Source: Bacteroidales bacterium (GTDB lineage: Bacteria > Bacteroidota > Bacteroidia > Bacteroidales > P3). Taken from it: a DNA stretch of 35,486 nt. Within the stretch, counting starts at the first letter, position 1. Each line of letters starts with the position of its first letter. The DNA is taken from contig JAFSYK010000053.1 in assembly GCA_017449975.1 (NCBI GenBank), positions 1 to 35,486 on the forward strand, given 5' to 3'. The translations under genes and the position numbers were made by a program. Below are positions 7,778 through 15,547 of the stretch, in pieces. The notes under the pieces are model-generated. The model searched no databases, had not been told where the DNA came from, and saw nothing but the letters and a program-made list of their open reading frames with translations.

Positions 7778-7789
7778 ATTGCAGGATGA
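7768..7789. repeat. Outer left copy of the IS-end motif
   Basis: TATAGGTCAAATTGCAGGAT plus two bases: the same word as the true left end of the IS at 7808, but 40 bp outside it, and overlapping the truncated IS4 coding start. It pairs as an inverted repeat with the outer right copy at 9080-9104. Confidence 0.75.
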
Positions 7790-7942
7790 TTTTCGGTCCT
7801 TTTTGTCAATAGGTCAAATTGCAGGATGGCTGTTCTAAAATGATTTCGTAATTTTGCGACGCGGTTTGAAGCGTAATGGAGCTCTGCTGGGGAGCAACTC
7901 CGTGAGGAATAGGACCGCTGTGAATGACGACAAGTCATCTTT

Positions 7943-7972
7943 GAAGCGGTTGCCCATCAGGGTAGCCGCTTC
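7943..7972 (-). repeat. Hairpin downstream of the IS256-variant transposase
   Basis: GAAGCGGTTGCCC (7943-7955) pairs with GGGTAGCCGCTTC (7960-7972) over 13 positions with two G-U-type pairs and the loop ATCA. It lies 15 nt beyond the transposase stop. It has no T-tract and may be structural or a weak terminator. Confidence 0.5.
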
Positions 7973-7986
7973 TATGTTATGACATG

Positions 7987-8913
7987 TTAGAATTCACACA
8001 ATGCCAAGAAAAACCCACTAATGAAACGCTTGCGGTTCTCCTTTGACATTCCGCTGTGGTTGTTGAGATTCTTTTTGAGGTCTGTAAAGGTTCCCTCTAT
8101 CTTGTTGTTGGTGTTCGGCATTCCTTCGCATCCCGGCTGTTGATATGTGAATAGGTATGGCAGGTAGAAATCGATGCTGTACATGGCTGATCGCAAACGC
8201 CTGTGGGTAAACCGCGTCTTGCCAGACTTCAATATTGAGCGACGATTCAGCGTTTCCTGCCATTTGGATTTCCAATCCTTGTATTCCTTCTCAAAGTCCT
8301 CTCCTAGCTTGGTTGTAATACTGCTAACCAGTGCATTCAGTTCCCTGGCCGCAATCAACTTGGGGCGCTGGGTAAGGTATCGTTTCACAATCTGGATCAT
8401 GTGGTACTGGCACATCTGTATCTTGTAGCACTTGAACTCCTCGAACAGACTTCTCATACCATCAATCACAATGCCCCTTATGGCATATCCACGTCCCTCT
8501 ATGCTGTGTATCGCATCGACGTAGTCCAGGACCTTCTCGTGCTCGATGAATGCCAGGTACAAAGGTCTCCCTGTCCCTTCGTCCAGAGCAAGCATCACAC
8601 CGCTGTTGCGTCCCCAGTAGGTAGCATCCAGGTGGACAATACCTCCTTTGGGAAGAACTGGCTGCTCCCATTCTCGTTCAACCTCACGCAACCGGCGCTT
8701 AATTGTAGATTCGCTCACTCCGATGGCTACTGCCAGCTCCGCTACCGTCTGCTTGCCATCCTGATAACTTCGCCACAATGCGTCTTGAGATATTGCTCGG
8801 CTATTCCGGAACTGATATCCGCACTCTTTGCAGACATATAGCTGGACACCTCTCCGTTTCCCATTTTTTACCGTGTGCGTAGCCCCACACGCAGGACATT
8901 TCATCTTGTACAT
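7987..8913 (-). CDS. IS256-family transposase, variant zinc-binding type
   Basis: The 308-residue protein starts with a zinc ribbon (CPACGATHTVKNGKRRG, then CKECGYQF), followed by a helix-turn-helix-like region (TVAELAVAIGVSESTIKRRL). A DDE catalytic core follows: HLDATYWGRN (first Asp), GIVIDGMRSL (second Asp) with the YKIQMCQYHMIQI segment, and a final NNKIEGTFTDLKKNLNNH (Glu). This domain order is that of the IS256 'variant Zn-binding' transposases. The gene is complete, starts at ATG 8913 and lies inside matching terminal inverted repeats, so the element may be active. Confidence 0.9.
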   Translation of the reverse strand: MYKMKCPACGATHTVKNGKRRGVQLYVCKECGYQFRNSRAISQDALWRSYQDGKQTVAELAVAIGVSESTIKRRLREVEREWEQPVLPKGGIVHLDATYWGRNSGVMLALDEGTGRPLYLAFIEHEKVLDYVDAIHSIEGRGYAIRGIVIDGMRSLFEEFKCYKIQMCQYHMIQIVKRYLTQRPKLIAARELNALVSSITTKLGEDFEKEYKDWKSKWQETLNRRSILKSGKTRFTHRRLRSAMYSIDFYLPYLFTYQQPGCEGMPNTNNKIEGTFTDLKKNLNNHSGMSKENRKRFISGFFLALCEF

Positions 8914-9079
8914 TTGCTGCCGTTTTCGGGTATCTTGAATACTCGCAAAGGTAGCATACTCCAGCTATCTAGAAGATTTCATCCTGCAAATTGACCTATT
9001 GAGAATTTTTATTTGTTAAAATTGGATTCAAGCACCTTGATGCATGGGTTTCCCTGTAATCATGGGCTTCTTGGAAGAT

Positions 9080-9104
9080 TTCATCCTGCAAAATGACCTA
9101 TAGG
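9080..9104. repeat. Outer right copy of the IS-end motif
   Basis: CATCCTGCAAAATGACCTAT followed by AGG, 102 bp outside the true IS right end and sharing GAAGATTTCATCCTGCAAA with it. The 102-bp spacing matches the 103 bp between the two direct copies near 3224 and 3327. The segment 9002-9079 is non-coding. Confidence 0.75.
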
Positions 9105-9128
9105 TCCCAAAACAGCGCAAAAAGAGAC

Positions 9129-9159
9129 AAAAAAGGCACGGATTTTTACTGTCCGTGCC
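9129..9159 (-). terminator. Rho-independent terminator of the exopolysaccharide operon
   Basis: On the minus strand, GGCACGGA and TCCGTGCC pair over 8 bp around a 9-nt loop and are followed directly by TTTTTT. It lies 24 nt past the stop of the acetyltransferase gene, closing the operon. Confidence 0.88.
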
Positions 9160-9182
9160 CTATAAATTTTCTATTGTTGCAA

Positions 9183-9752
9183 TTATTCGGAGACCTGTTG
9201 CAGCTGTTCGGGTGCTAAAAGACGGTAGTGACGGCCGCACGCGCACTGCAGTGTATCGTCGAGTCGTTTTCCACACTCGCAAACCCAGCCGATGCGACGG
9301 GCGGGGACTCCCGCCATCAGGGCATAGTCGGGGACATTGTGTGTGACGACGGCGCCCGCAGCTATCAACGCTGAGCGTCCCACCGTATGGCCGCAGACCA
9401 CCGTGGAGTTGGCGCCCAACGAGGCACCCTCGCGAATCAGCGTGCGTGCATAGACACCGCCCACAGGGAAATGGGCGCGCGGCGTGGTCACGTTGGTGAA
9501 GACACAGCTGGGGCCACAGAAGACATTGTCCTCCAGTTCCACCCCTTCATATATAGATACATTATTCTGTATACGCACTCCGTTGCCGATGCGGACGTTG
9601 TTGCCCACATTGACGTTCTGGCCCAAAGAACAACGTTCGCCAATACGCGCGCCACGCTGGATATGGCAAAAATGCCACACTTTGGTGTCCTGACCGAGGA
9701 CGACATCGTCGTCGACATAACTGCTCTCGTGTACAAAGGGAGGATTGGGCAT
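9183..9752 (-). CDS. Sugar-nucleotide N-acetyltransferase (left-handed beta-helix, WlbB/WbpD type)
   Basis: A hexapeptide-repeat acyltransferase of 189 residues, opening with [12 protein letters not shown] and running through repeated I/V-G-x-x-x motifs ([20 protein letters not shown]). It resembles enzymes that N-acetylate UDP-2-acetamido-3-amino-2,3-dideoxy-glucuronate for O-antigen or capsule sugars. The C-terminal extension carries two cysteine pairs (CECGKRL and CACGRHY) that may bind a metal. It is the last gene of the operon wza-wzc-rmlC-rmlD-acetyltransferase and is followed by a terminator. Donor and acceptor are inferred; other nucleotide-sugar acetyltransferases of this fold are possible. 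Confidence 0.85.
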   Translation of the reverse strand: MPNPPFVHESSYVDDDVVLGQDTKVWHFCHIQRGARIGERCSLGQNVNVGNNVRIGNGVRIQNNVSIYEGVELEDNVFCGPSCVFTNVTTPRAHFPVGGVYARTLIREGASLGANSTVVCGHTVGRSALIAAGAVVTHNVPDYALMAGVPARRIGWVCECGKRLDDTLQCACGRHYRLLAPEQLQQVSE

Positions 9753-9761
9753 GGGTGGGAG

Positions 9762-9830
9762 GGTTGAAGGGTTGGAAGGTTAAAGGGGGAAAGGGTTGGA
9801 TGATTAGAGGTTAAAGTTACTGCTAACAGG
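9762..9830. repeat. G-rich low-complexity repeat between rmlD and the acetyltransferase
   Basis: The gap is made of degenerate GGGTTGA/AGGTTAA/GGGGAAA words in tandem, about 7-8 nt each, then GAGGTTAAAG and AGGTTATTGG. It has no coding potential and resembles the repeats at other gene borders in form, not in sequence. Confidence 0.6.
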
Positions 9831-10694
9831 TTATTGGGACATCTGTTGCATGCAACGGGCCAGGCTGTCGCTCCAGTAGGGAATCTCCAACCCGAATGTT
9901 TGCTTGATCAACGTCTTGTCGAGCACCGAATAGCTGGGACGCACCACTGGACTGGGAAACTCGCTGCTGTGGCAGGGCAAGATGCGGCAGCGGGTGTCGC
10001 CCAACTGTCGCGCGATAGCCTGTGCAAAGTCGTACCAGCTGCAGACGCCCTCATTGGAATAATGATAGATGCCGCAGGGAATCTCTGCACTTTGGATAAC
10101 CTGCATGATGGCTGCCGCCAGGTCGCCGGCATAGGTGGGGGTACCCACCTGGTCGAAGACCACCTTCAGCTCAGGCCGCGAGGCGATGAGCGACATCATC
10201 GTCTTGACAAAATTACGTCCATACTCGCTGTAGAGCCATGCGGTACGGATAATCACATAGCGGCAGCCCACCTCCTGGATGGCACGCTCGCCCGCCAGCT
10301 TGGTGCGGCCATAAGCACCGGTGGGGTTGACGGACTGGTCCTCCGTACACGGTGTGTTGTTGACATTGCCGCCAAAGACATAATCCGTGGAGATATGCAC
10401 CAGCAGGGCGTTGGACGACTTCACCGCCTCGGCGAGATAGCGTACCGCCTGATGGTTCACCCTGTCGGCGACAGTCTCTTCCTCCTCGGCACGGTCCACA
10501 TTGGTATAGGCGGCGCAGTTGACCACCACATCCACCGGATGGTGGCGGAAATAGCTCCACACAGCCGCCTCCTGCGTAAGGTCAAGTTCGTCGACATCGA
10601 CAAACGACCAATTGTGCCCATCGGACCTTTCAGCCAGTAGCCGCATGTGGTTGCCCAACTGTCCGTTGGCACCAGTAACCAAAATATTCATCAT
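9831..10694 (-). CDS. rmlD: dTDP-4-dehydrorhamnose reductase
   Basis: The last enzyme of dTDP-L-rhamnose synthesis, a short-chain dehydrogenase/reductase-type NAD(P)H-dependent reductase. The 287-residue protein has the Rossmann motif TGANGQLGNHM at the N-terminus, the conserved NCAAYTNVDRAE, HISTDYVFGG and the catalytic YGRTKLAGE (Tyr-x3-Lys). The C-terminus carries PVVRPSYSVLD, typical of RmlD. It starts at tandem ATGs and overlaps the rmlC stop by one base, so the two are translationally linked. rmlA and rmlB are not in the window. Confidence 0.96.
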   Translation of the reverse strand: MMNILVTGANGQLGNHMRLLAERSDGHNWSFVDVDELDLTQEAAVWSYFRHHPVDVVVNCAAYTNVDRAEEEETVADRVNHQAVRYLAEAVKSSNALLVHISTDYVFGGNVNNTPCTEDQSVNPTGAYGRTKLAGERAIQEVGCRYVIIRTAWLYSEYGRNFVKTMMSLIASRPELKVVFDQVGTPTYAGDLAAAIMQVIQSAEIPCGIYHYSNEGVCSWYDFAQAIARQLGDTRCRILPCHSSEFPSPVVRPSYSVLDKTLIKQTFGLEIPYWSDSLARCMQQMSQ

Positions 10695-11245
10695 TAAAAA
10701 GGCGTTACAAAATCCTTCATTGTGGGATGACAGCAGTCCTTGGACGAGAGCTTCACCTTATCGGCCGGAATGCGCCAGTCGATGTTGAACATCGGGTCGT
10801 TCCAAGCCAAGGCACCCTCGCTTTCGGGATGATAGTATTCATCGCACTTGTACTGGAAAATAGCCTCATCGCTCAGCACCGCGAAACCATGGGCAAATCC
10901 TTTGGGGATGAAGATCTGGCGATGGTTGTCCTCCGTCAGTTCCACCTCGACATGCTGTGCAAAAGTGGGTGAGTTGCGACGCAAGTCGACCGCCACATCC
11001 AACACCGTGCCTTTCACCACGCGCACCAGTTTCGACTGGGCGTAGGGTGGCTTTTGGAAATGCAGGCCGCGCACCACGCCGAAGGAAGACTTCGACTCGT
11101 TGTCCTGAACAAACTGTACATCGACACCCGTCGCCGCGGCAAAGTCGCGGGCATTGAAACTTTCGAAGAAATAGCCTCGGCTATCGCCGAAGACCGTGGG
11201 CTCGATTATAAATACACCTTCAATAGCAGTAGGTACAATCACCAT
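10694..11245 (-). CDS. rmlC: dTDP-4-dehydrorhamnose 3,5-epimerase
   Basis: A cupin epimerase that converts dTDP-4-keto-6-deoxyglucose to the L-lyxo sugar. Visible family motifs are FGDSRGYFFESFN, QDNESKSSFGVVRGLHFQ (with the catalytic His), VVKGTVLDVAVDLR and PKGFAHGFAVLS. ATG 11245 gives 183 residues, the usual size; an in-frame TTG at 11257 lies closer to wzc but is less likely. It follows wzc by 12 bp and precedes rmlD with a one-base overlap. It supplies rhamnose for the polysaccharide exported by Wza/Wzc. Confidence 0.96.
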   Translation of the reverse strand: MVIVPTAIEGVFIIEPTVFGDSRGYFFESFNARDFAAATGVDVQFVQDNESKSSFGVVRGLHFQKPPYAQSKLVRVVKGTVLDVAVDLRRNSPTFAQHVEVELTEDNHRQIFIPKGFAHGFAVLSDEAIFQYKCDEYYHPESEGALAWNDPMFNIDWRIPADKVKLSSKDCCHPTMKDFVTPF

Positions 11246-11257
11246 AGGTCGCAACAA

Positions 11258-13711
11258 TTACTTGCTCTCATCACCATAGCTATAGCCATAACCATAGCCG
11301 TACCCATAACCGTAACCGTAGCCATAACCATAGCCGTATCCATAGCCCCTACCGTAGGTATAGACACCGTAGCCGTGACCCTTGACGACCGGCATATCAG
11401 TCAGCACGATGGCCATATTCTTGAACTTCTTCTTGTCGTGCAGTTCCTGGATAAACGGCAGCGCGCTCTTGCTGAGGAATCCCACACGGGTGATGTACAG
11501 CGTGAGGTCAGTACTGCGGTTCACGATGGCGGAGTCTGCAATCACCTGTGCCGGTGTGGAGTCGATAATAATGTAATCGTATTTCTCGCGCACCGACTGG
11601 ATCATCTTCTCAAACCTGTCGTTGAGCAGCAGCTGCGTAGCGTTAGGCGGGACGCGCTCGCAGACGATGTAGTCGAGATATTCGGAAGCCTGGCTGTGCT
11701 GGATGACATCCTCCACCTGTTCGGTCTTTCCGAGCAGATAATGGACCAAACCCTCCTTCGGGTGTTTCTCTATCGTCTTGGTGAGCGAACGTTTGCGCAA
11801 GTCGACATCGATCAACAACGTCTTGCGGCCCAGGTAGGCCAACGAAAGTGCCAGGTTGAGCGACACCATCGACTTACCCTCGCCGGCAATAGTGGAGACC
11901 GTCTGGATAACCTTCTGATCGGGGCCCGAGATAAAGAATGGAATATTCGAATGAAGGATGCGGAAAGCCTCCGTAATCAAATCGTTGCCGTTGGCCGTCA
12001 CCAAAATCTCATCGTTCTCGCGACCTTTGGGCTTGGACGGCACCTCACCCAAGATGGGCACAGAAATCTGCTGTTCCACATCAGCACGGGTACGAATGCG
12101 GGTGTTGAAGAAATTGATCAGAAATACCACCGCGATGGGCAGACCCAGACCTATCACTAATGCCACCAGGATATACATCATCAGACGGGGACCCTGATCT
12201 GTCAACACCGAGTTCTCCACCACCTTGGCGCTGGCCACCGAGGCGGCCTGCTGCATGGCGTTCTCCTCGCGCTTGCGAAGCAGGTACATATAGAGTTCCT
12301 CCTTGATTTTCTGCTGACGGGAAACCTCCGTCACCGCCTTGGTCTGTGTCGGCACATCGGAAATCTGACGCTGTGCCGTAGCCTCTTGGTTGCGCGCCTT
12401 GGTGAGACGGACCGAGGTGGACTTGTATAAGTTGTTGATGGAGTTGATAATCGCATTGCGCGTTGCCTGCAGATTTTGCTGTTCACTCTTGAGGGTGGGG
12501 TTGTTGGGCAAAGCGCTGCTGCGCAACTTCTTGTATTGCAGCAACTGTTGGTTGTAGATAGAAATCAGATTCTGGATAGAACCATCGGTGATACCCACAT
12601 TGGAGGGTATCAGCTCCTCGGCATTGGAAGGATCCTCAATATACTCCTTCACAAAACGCACCAAGTCGCGCTCTGTCTCCAGCGACACCACCGCATTGTT
12701 GTACTGCACACCTGAAGCGGCCAAAGTGGAACTGGCAGAGGAGATATCCGGGAATTTGGTACTCCTAATCAGTTCCTCAACGCGCTTGTCCACATCACTC
12801 AGCTCGCCGGTGATAAAGGCAATACGGTCGTCGATGAACTGCTGCGTCTTCTGGGTAACCATATTCTTGTCGTTGATGGCATCCTCGTTGTAGACAAGAA
12901 TCAGGGTGTCCAACAACTCCTTGGCACGACGCGGGTTGGAGTCAACAAAACCCAGGTTGATCACAGAGGCCATCTTCTCAGCGCGACTAACGGCCAGACG
13001 ACCCACCATGCCACGTGCCACCGCCATAGCCGGCAGCATATTCAGCGTAAACGTACGGTCGATGCATGTAGTATTGAAATAGGGAGATTCATCGATGGCA
13101 AAAGCGATGCTCTTGTTCAGCGTCACTGTCTCATTAAAATGAGCTTTACCTTTTATCTTGCAGCCTACGCCATTCACCATCTTCACAAGATAAGTGTAGT
13201 TATCTTTGTCGATCGGCGTCACGTCGACGCTGATCGAAGCCTCTTTATTGTCCGCGTCGCGGTTGTAGAGAACCAATGTCAGCGGTTCGTCCTTGTAGTA
13301 CGACACCTTATGGAATGCACTGTTGCAACTGCAGGAGGTGTTAAGTCCCATCCGATTGACAACGCCGTACATCAGCGCGGTGGAGCGAATCAAATAAATC
13401 TCATCCTCCACAGAATTGGCACCAATATTGTCGCCTAACTGAGCGAATACCTGATCCATGCTACGCGCATTGTAGCGCGATCCCTGATTGTCCAGGTTGC
13501 GCAACAAGATGCGGGCACCCGATGTGTAAGTCTTCGGTGTCGACTTGTAGACAAAGCCCACCACGATGGCGCAGACCAGAACCGATGCCACAAACCAGTA
13601 CCAGTTGGCCAGACAGGCAAAAATGAAGTCACGCGCATTAAAACGGTAGCCTCCGTCCTCTTCCTGCGCGGTGTTCATCGCACCCTTATTGTTCAGATTG
13701 TTATTTTCCAT
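11258..13711 (-). CDS. wzc: Wzc-type polysaccharide co-polymerase/tyrosine kinase with Gly-Tyr tail
   Basis: An inner-membrane protein of 817 residues that sets chain length and export of surface polysaccharide. The N-terminal Wzz domain has a membrane segment near residues 35-55, a long periplasmic coiled region and a second membrane segment near 505-525. The cytoplasmic BY-kinase domain carries Walker A STIAGEGKS, the A' motif LLIDVDLRKR and Walker B YIIIDSTP. The C-terminus ends in eleven consecutive Gly-Tyr dipeptides, within a 38-residue tail holding 15 tyrosines, presumably the autophosphorylation cluster. It lies between wza and rmlC. The gene name follows E. coli Wzc by architecture. 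Confidence 0.94.
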   Translation of the reverse strand: MENNNLNNKGAMNTAQEEDGGYRFNARDFIFACLANWYWFVASVLVCAIVVGFVYKSTPKTYTSGARILLRNLDNQGSRYNARSMDQVFAQLGDNIGANSVEDEIYLIRSTALMYGVVNRMGLNTSCSCNSAFHKVSYYKDEPLTLVLYNRDADNKEASISVDVTPIDKDNYTYLVKMVNGVGCKIKGKAHFNETVTLNKSIAFAIDESPYFNTTCIDRTFTLNMLPAMAVARGMVGRLAVSRAEKMASVINLGFVDSNPRRAKELLDTLILVYNEDAINDKNMVTQKTQQFIDDRIAFITGELSDVDKRVEELIRSTKFPDISSASSTLAASGVQYNNAVVSLETERDLVRFVKEYIEDPSNAEELIPSNVGITDGSIQNLISIYNQQLLQYKKLRSSALPNNPTLKSEQQNLQATRNAIINSINNLYKSTSVRLTKARNQEATAQRQISDVPTQTKAVTEVSRQQKIKEELYMYLLRKREENAMQQAASVASAKVVENSVLTDQGPRLMMYILVALVIGLGLPIAVVFLINFFNTRIRTRADVEQQISVPILGEVPSKPKGRENDEILVTANGNDLITEAFRILHSNIPFFISGPDQKVIQTVSTIAGEGKSMVSLNLALSLAYLGRKTLLIDVDLRKRSLTKTIEKHPKEGLVHYLLGKTEQVEDVIQHSQASEYLDYIVCERVPPNATQLLLNDRFEKMIQSVREKYDYIIIDSTPAQVIADSAIVNRSTDLTLYITRVGFLSKSALPFIQELHDKKKFKNMAIVLTDMPVVKGHGYGVYTYGRGYGYGYGYGYGYGYGYGYGYGYSYGDESK
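11282..11347 (-). repeat. Hexanucleotide tandem repeat encoding (Gly-Tyr)11
   Basis: Eleven 6-bp units vary only at synonymous positions (TAT/TAC and GGC/GGT/GGG/GGA), so the amino-acid repeat is kept while the DNA is imperfect. Unit gain or loss stays in frame and would change the number of phosphorylatable tyrosines. Confidence 0.85.
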
Positions 13712-13779
13712 ATCTTGTTTTTCGAATAAAGAAGACTTTCAAAAATACAAATTATGCACAGTAATCGTTCTCGATGGAA

Positions 13780-14589
13780 TTACTTGCTATACCGATCCCG
13801 CAGGAAACTGTAGTAGTAAATGGACACCATCAACGACGCGATAGAGGTCACTGTTGAAATAACGGACAGCATCGTCAAATCGCGATTGGCGTCACGTTTT
13901 TTCTTTTTGTTGGGTTCGACGTACACCATATCGTTCTGGTGCAGATAGTAATACGGCGAGTTAAAGACCTCCTTGGAGGAGAGATCCAGCGTGCCGATAG
14001 TACGGACACCGTTCTCCTCGCGGACCACCGTCACATTCTTGCGCTGACCATAGATGGTCAGGTCGCCCGCCATACTCAGCGCCTCAAAGATGGTGACACG
14101 CTCACCGTCAATATGCAGCTGCGTGGGATGCGACACATCACCCAGGATGCTCACCTTGAAATTGAGCAGTCGAACCGTGACGACGGGGTCGGTGATATAG
14201 CCCTCGCTAATAAGGCGCTGCTCCAGCATAGTGGCCAGCTCGCGGTGTGTCATGCCCGCCACATGCAGGCGGCCCAGAATGGGGAACACGATATCGCCGT
14301 CCTGGTTGACCAGATAGCCCAGATTAGAGCTGGAGCCCGCCACCTTGGCCGTACCCATGTCCGCCGTGCGGTTGGTCTCTTGGTTGAACTGGACAGCCGA
14401 CTCGGGAGTGGCACTTTCCACATAGATATGCAACTGGTCGTTGGGCTGAATACCCTTGGTAAACTGACCCGTCAAGACCTCCGACGAGTCGCGGGGTGCA
14501 TCATGGATATAGGCAATGTCTTTGGTGGAGCAACCTGCCAGCAGCAGTGTCAGCAACACACCTATCAACAAAAAACGTGAAGTGTTCAT
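13780..14589 (-). CDS. wza: Polysaccharide export outer-membrane lipoprotein
   Basis: A Wza-type lipoprotein forming the outer-membrane exit for capsule or exopolysaccharide. From ATG 14589 the protein has 269 residues, a signal peptide with lipobox LLLAGC, a Poly_export domain (QPNDQLHIYV through ITDPVVTVRLLN) and a SLBB domain (VSILGDVSHPTQLHIDGERVTIFEAL). It ends with a hydrophobic segment near the C-terminus (about residues 240-258), in place of the amphipathic helix of E. coli Wza. The upstream in-frame start at 14619 would place extra residues before the signal peptide and is disfavoured. It is the first gene of the operon; wzc starts 68 bp downstream. Confidence 0.93.
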   Translation of the reverse strand: MNTSRFLLIGVLLTLLLAGCSTKDIAYIHDAPRDSSEVLTGQFTKGIQPNDQLHIYVESATPESAVQFNQETNRTADMGTAKVAGSSSNLGYLVNQDGDIVFPILGRLHVAGMTHRELATMLEQRLISEGYITDPVVTVRLLNFKVSILGDVSHPTQLHIDGERVTIFEALSMAGDLTIYGQRKNVTVVREENGVRTIGTLDLSSKEVFNSPYYYLHQNDMVYVEPNKKKKRDANRDLTMLSVISTVTSIASLMVSIYYYSFLRDRYSK

Positions 14590-14705
14590 TTGGCAATTTT
14601 TGTTTTTATATATACCCACACAGACATCCCCATCTTCATTAATTCCACTATCTCACAGACGATTAACAAAAGCGCAAGATGCCCAGGTGGCATTTGTTCC
14701 AACTG

Positions 14706-14713
14706 CAAATATA
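14706..14713 (-). promoter_or_regulatory. Bacteroidetes -7 element upstream of wza
   Basis: On the minus strand this reads TATATTTG followed by C, matching TAnnTTTG. It sits about 117 nt before the wza start, leaving a long 5' leader. No clear TTTG lies 19-21 nt upstream. Confidence 0.55.
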
Positions 14714-14771
14714 CAAAAAATAAATAAAGTACCCATAAATAGCGAATTACCTCCATTGTCAAACATTTTTG

Positions 14772-14779
14772 TATTTTTG
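14772..14779 (+). promoter_or_regulatory. Bacteroidetes -7 element upstream of the nucleotidyltransferase gene
   Basis: TATTTTTG followed by C matches TAnnTTTG and lies 27 nt before ATG 14807. With the minus-strand element at 14706 it makes a divergent promoter region between the polysaccharide operon and the plus-strand operon. Confidence 0.5.
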
Positions 14780-14806
14780 CAAAAGAACCCATTGTTGTCC
14801 GAACAG

Positions 14807-15547
14807 ATGCAAGCATTCATTCCTTCGGCCGGACTGGGGACGCGGCTGCGTCCTCTCACCAACCTGAAGCCCAAAGCCTTGGTTGAAATTGGTGGCCAAA
14901 CATTATTGGAACGCGCCATCCGGCGCGTCATCGCCGCTGGAGCACACCATATCGTCATCAACGTACACCACTTTGCCGACCAGATTGTCGACTTCGTCGC
15001 CCGCCATAGCTGGGATGCCGACATCCACATCTCCGACGAGCGGCAACAGCTCCTCGACACGGGTGGCGGACTGCGCCATGCCGCACCGCTCTTTCTGGCC
15101 GACGAACCCATCCTGATACACAACGTAGACGTGCTCTCCGCCATCGACTTGGGAGTACTGCAAACGCAGCACCGGCAACAGCACAACTTGGTCACCTTGG
15201 CCGTCAGTCGACGTGACAGTTCGCGTCAGCTACTCTTCGACGCGAACGGGCTATTGGTCGGCTGGCACAACCGTCAGAGCGACAGCCACCTATGGAGCGA
15301 CCTTCCCGTCGACAACGCCACCCCAATGGCCTACAGCGGCATCGCCCTCGTGGAGCCACAGCTGCCCTTGATGCTGCCCGCCACACCTGCCGCCTACCCC
15401 ATCATACCCGAATACCTGCGGCTGGCAAAAACGACACGCATCGGCGCCTACGAGCACGACAGCCATCGCTGGGTCGACGTGGGACGCATCGAGACACTAC
15501 ATCAACTGGAAGAAAAATACCGCAGCCATGGAGACTTTTTTGCATGA
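14807..15547 (+). CDS. Sugar-1-phosphate nucleotidyltransferase (MurU-like)
   Basis: A 246-residue nucleotidyltransferase. The N-terminus has the signature FIPSAGLGTRLRPLT followed by KPKALVEIGG, and the metal-binding Asp follows in ILIHNVDVLS. Length and motifs match the short MurU/mannose-1-phosphate guanylyltransferase-like group, which activates MurNAc-1-P or hexose-1-P. An upstream in-frame extension exists, but ATG 14807 is where the conserved domain starts and a -7 promoter box lies just before it. The 3' end overlaps the next gene by 20 nt. No AmgK-like kinase is adjacent, so a MurU role is only a suggestion. Confidence 0.88.
   Translation: MQAFIPSAGLGTRLRPLTNLKPKALVEIGGQTLLERAIRRVIAAGAHHIVINVHHFADQIVDFVARHSWDADIHISDERQQLLDTGGGLRHAAPLFLADEPILIHNVDVLSAIDLGVLQTQHRQQHNLVTLAVSRRDSSRQLLFDANGLLVGWHNRQSDSHLWSDLPVDNATPMAYSGIALVEPQLPLMLPATPAAYPIIPEYLRLAKTTRIGAYEHDSHRWVDVGRIETLHQLEEKYRSHGDFFA

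Larger units (their letters stand above)
7808..9001. mobile_element. Complete IS256-variant insertion sequence, about 1194 bp
   Basis: Ends at 7808-7829 and 8980-9001 are perfect 22-bp terminal inverted repeats beginning CAATAGGTCAAATTGCAGGA. One transposase gene (7987-8913, minus) fills most of the element. No convincing target-site duplication is visible (left flank CTTTTTGT, right flank AGAATTTT). Both flanks hold further, diverged copies of the same end, so the element apparently sits inside an older related repeat. Confidence 0.85.

Noticed and set aside
7799-9009. Target-site duplication flanking the IS256-variant element
   Set aside because: The 8 bp on each side (CTTTTTGT and AGAATTTT) do not match.
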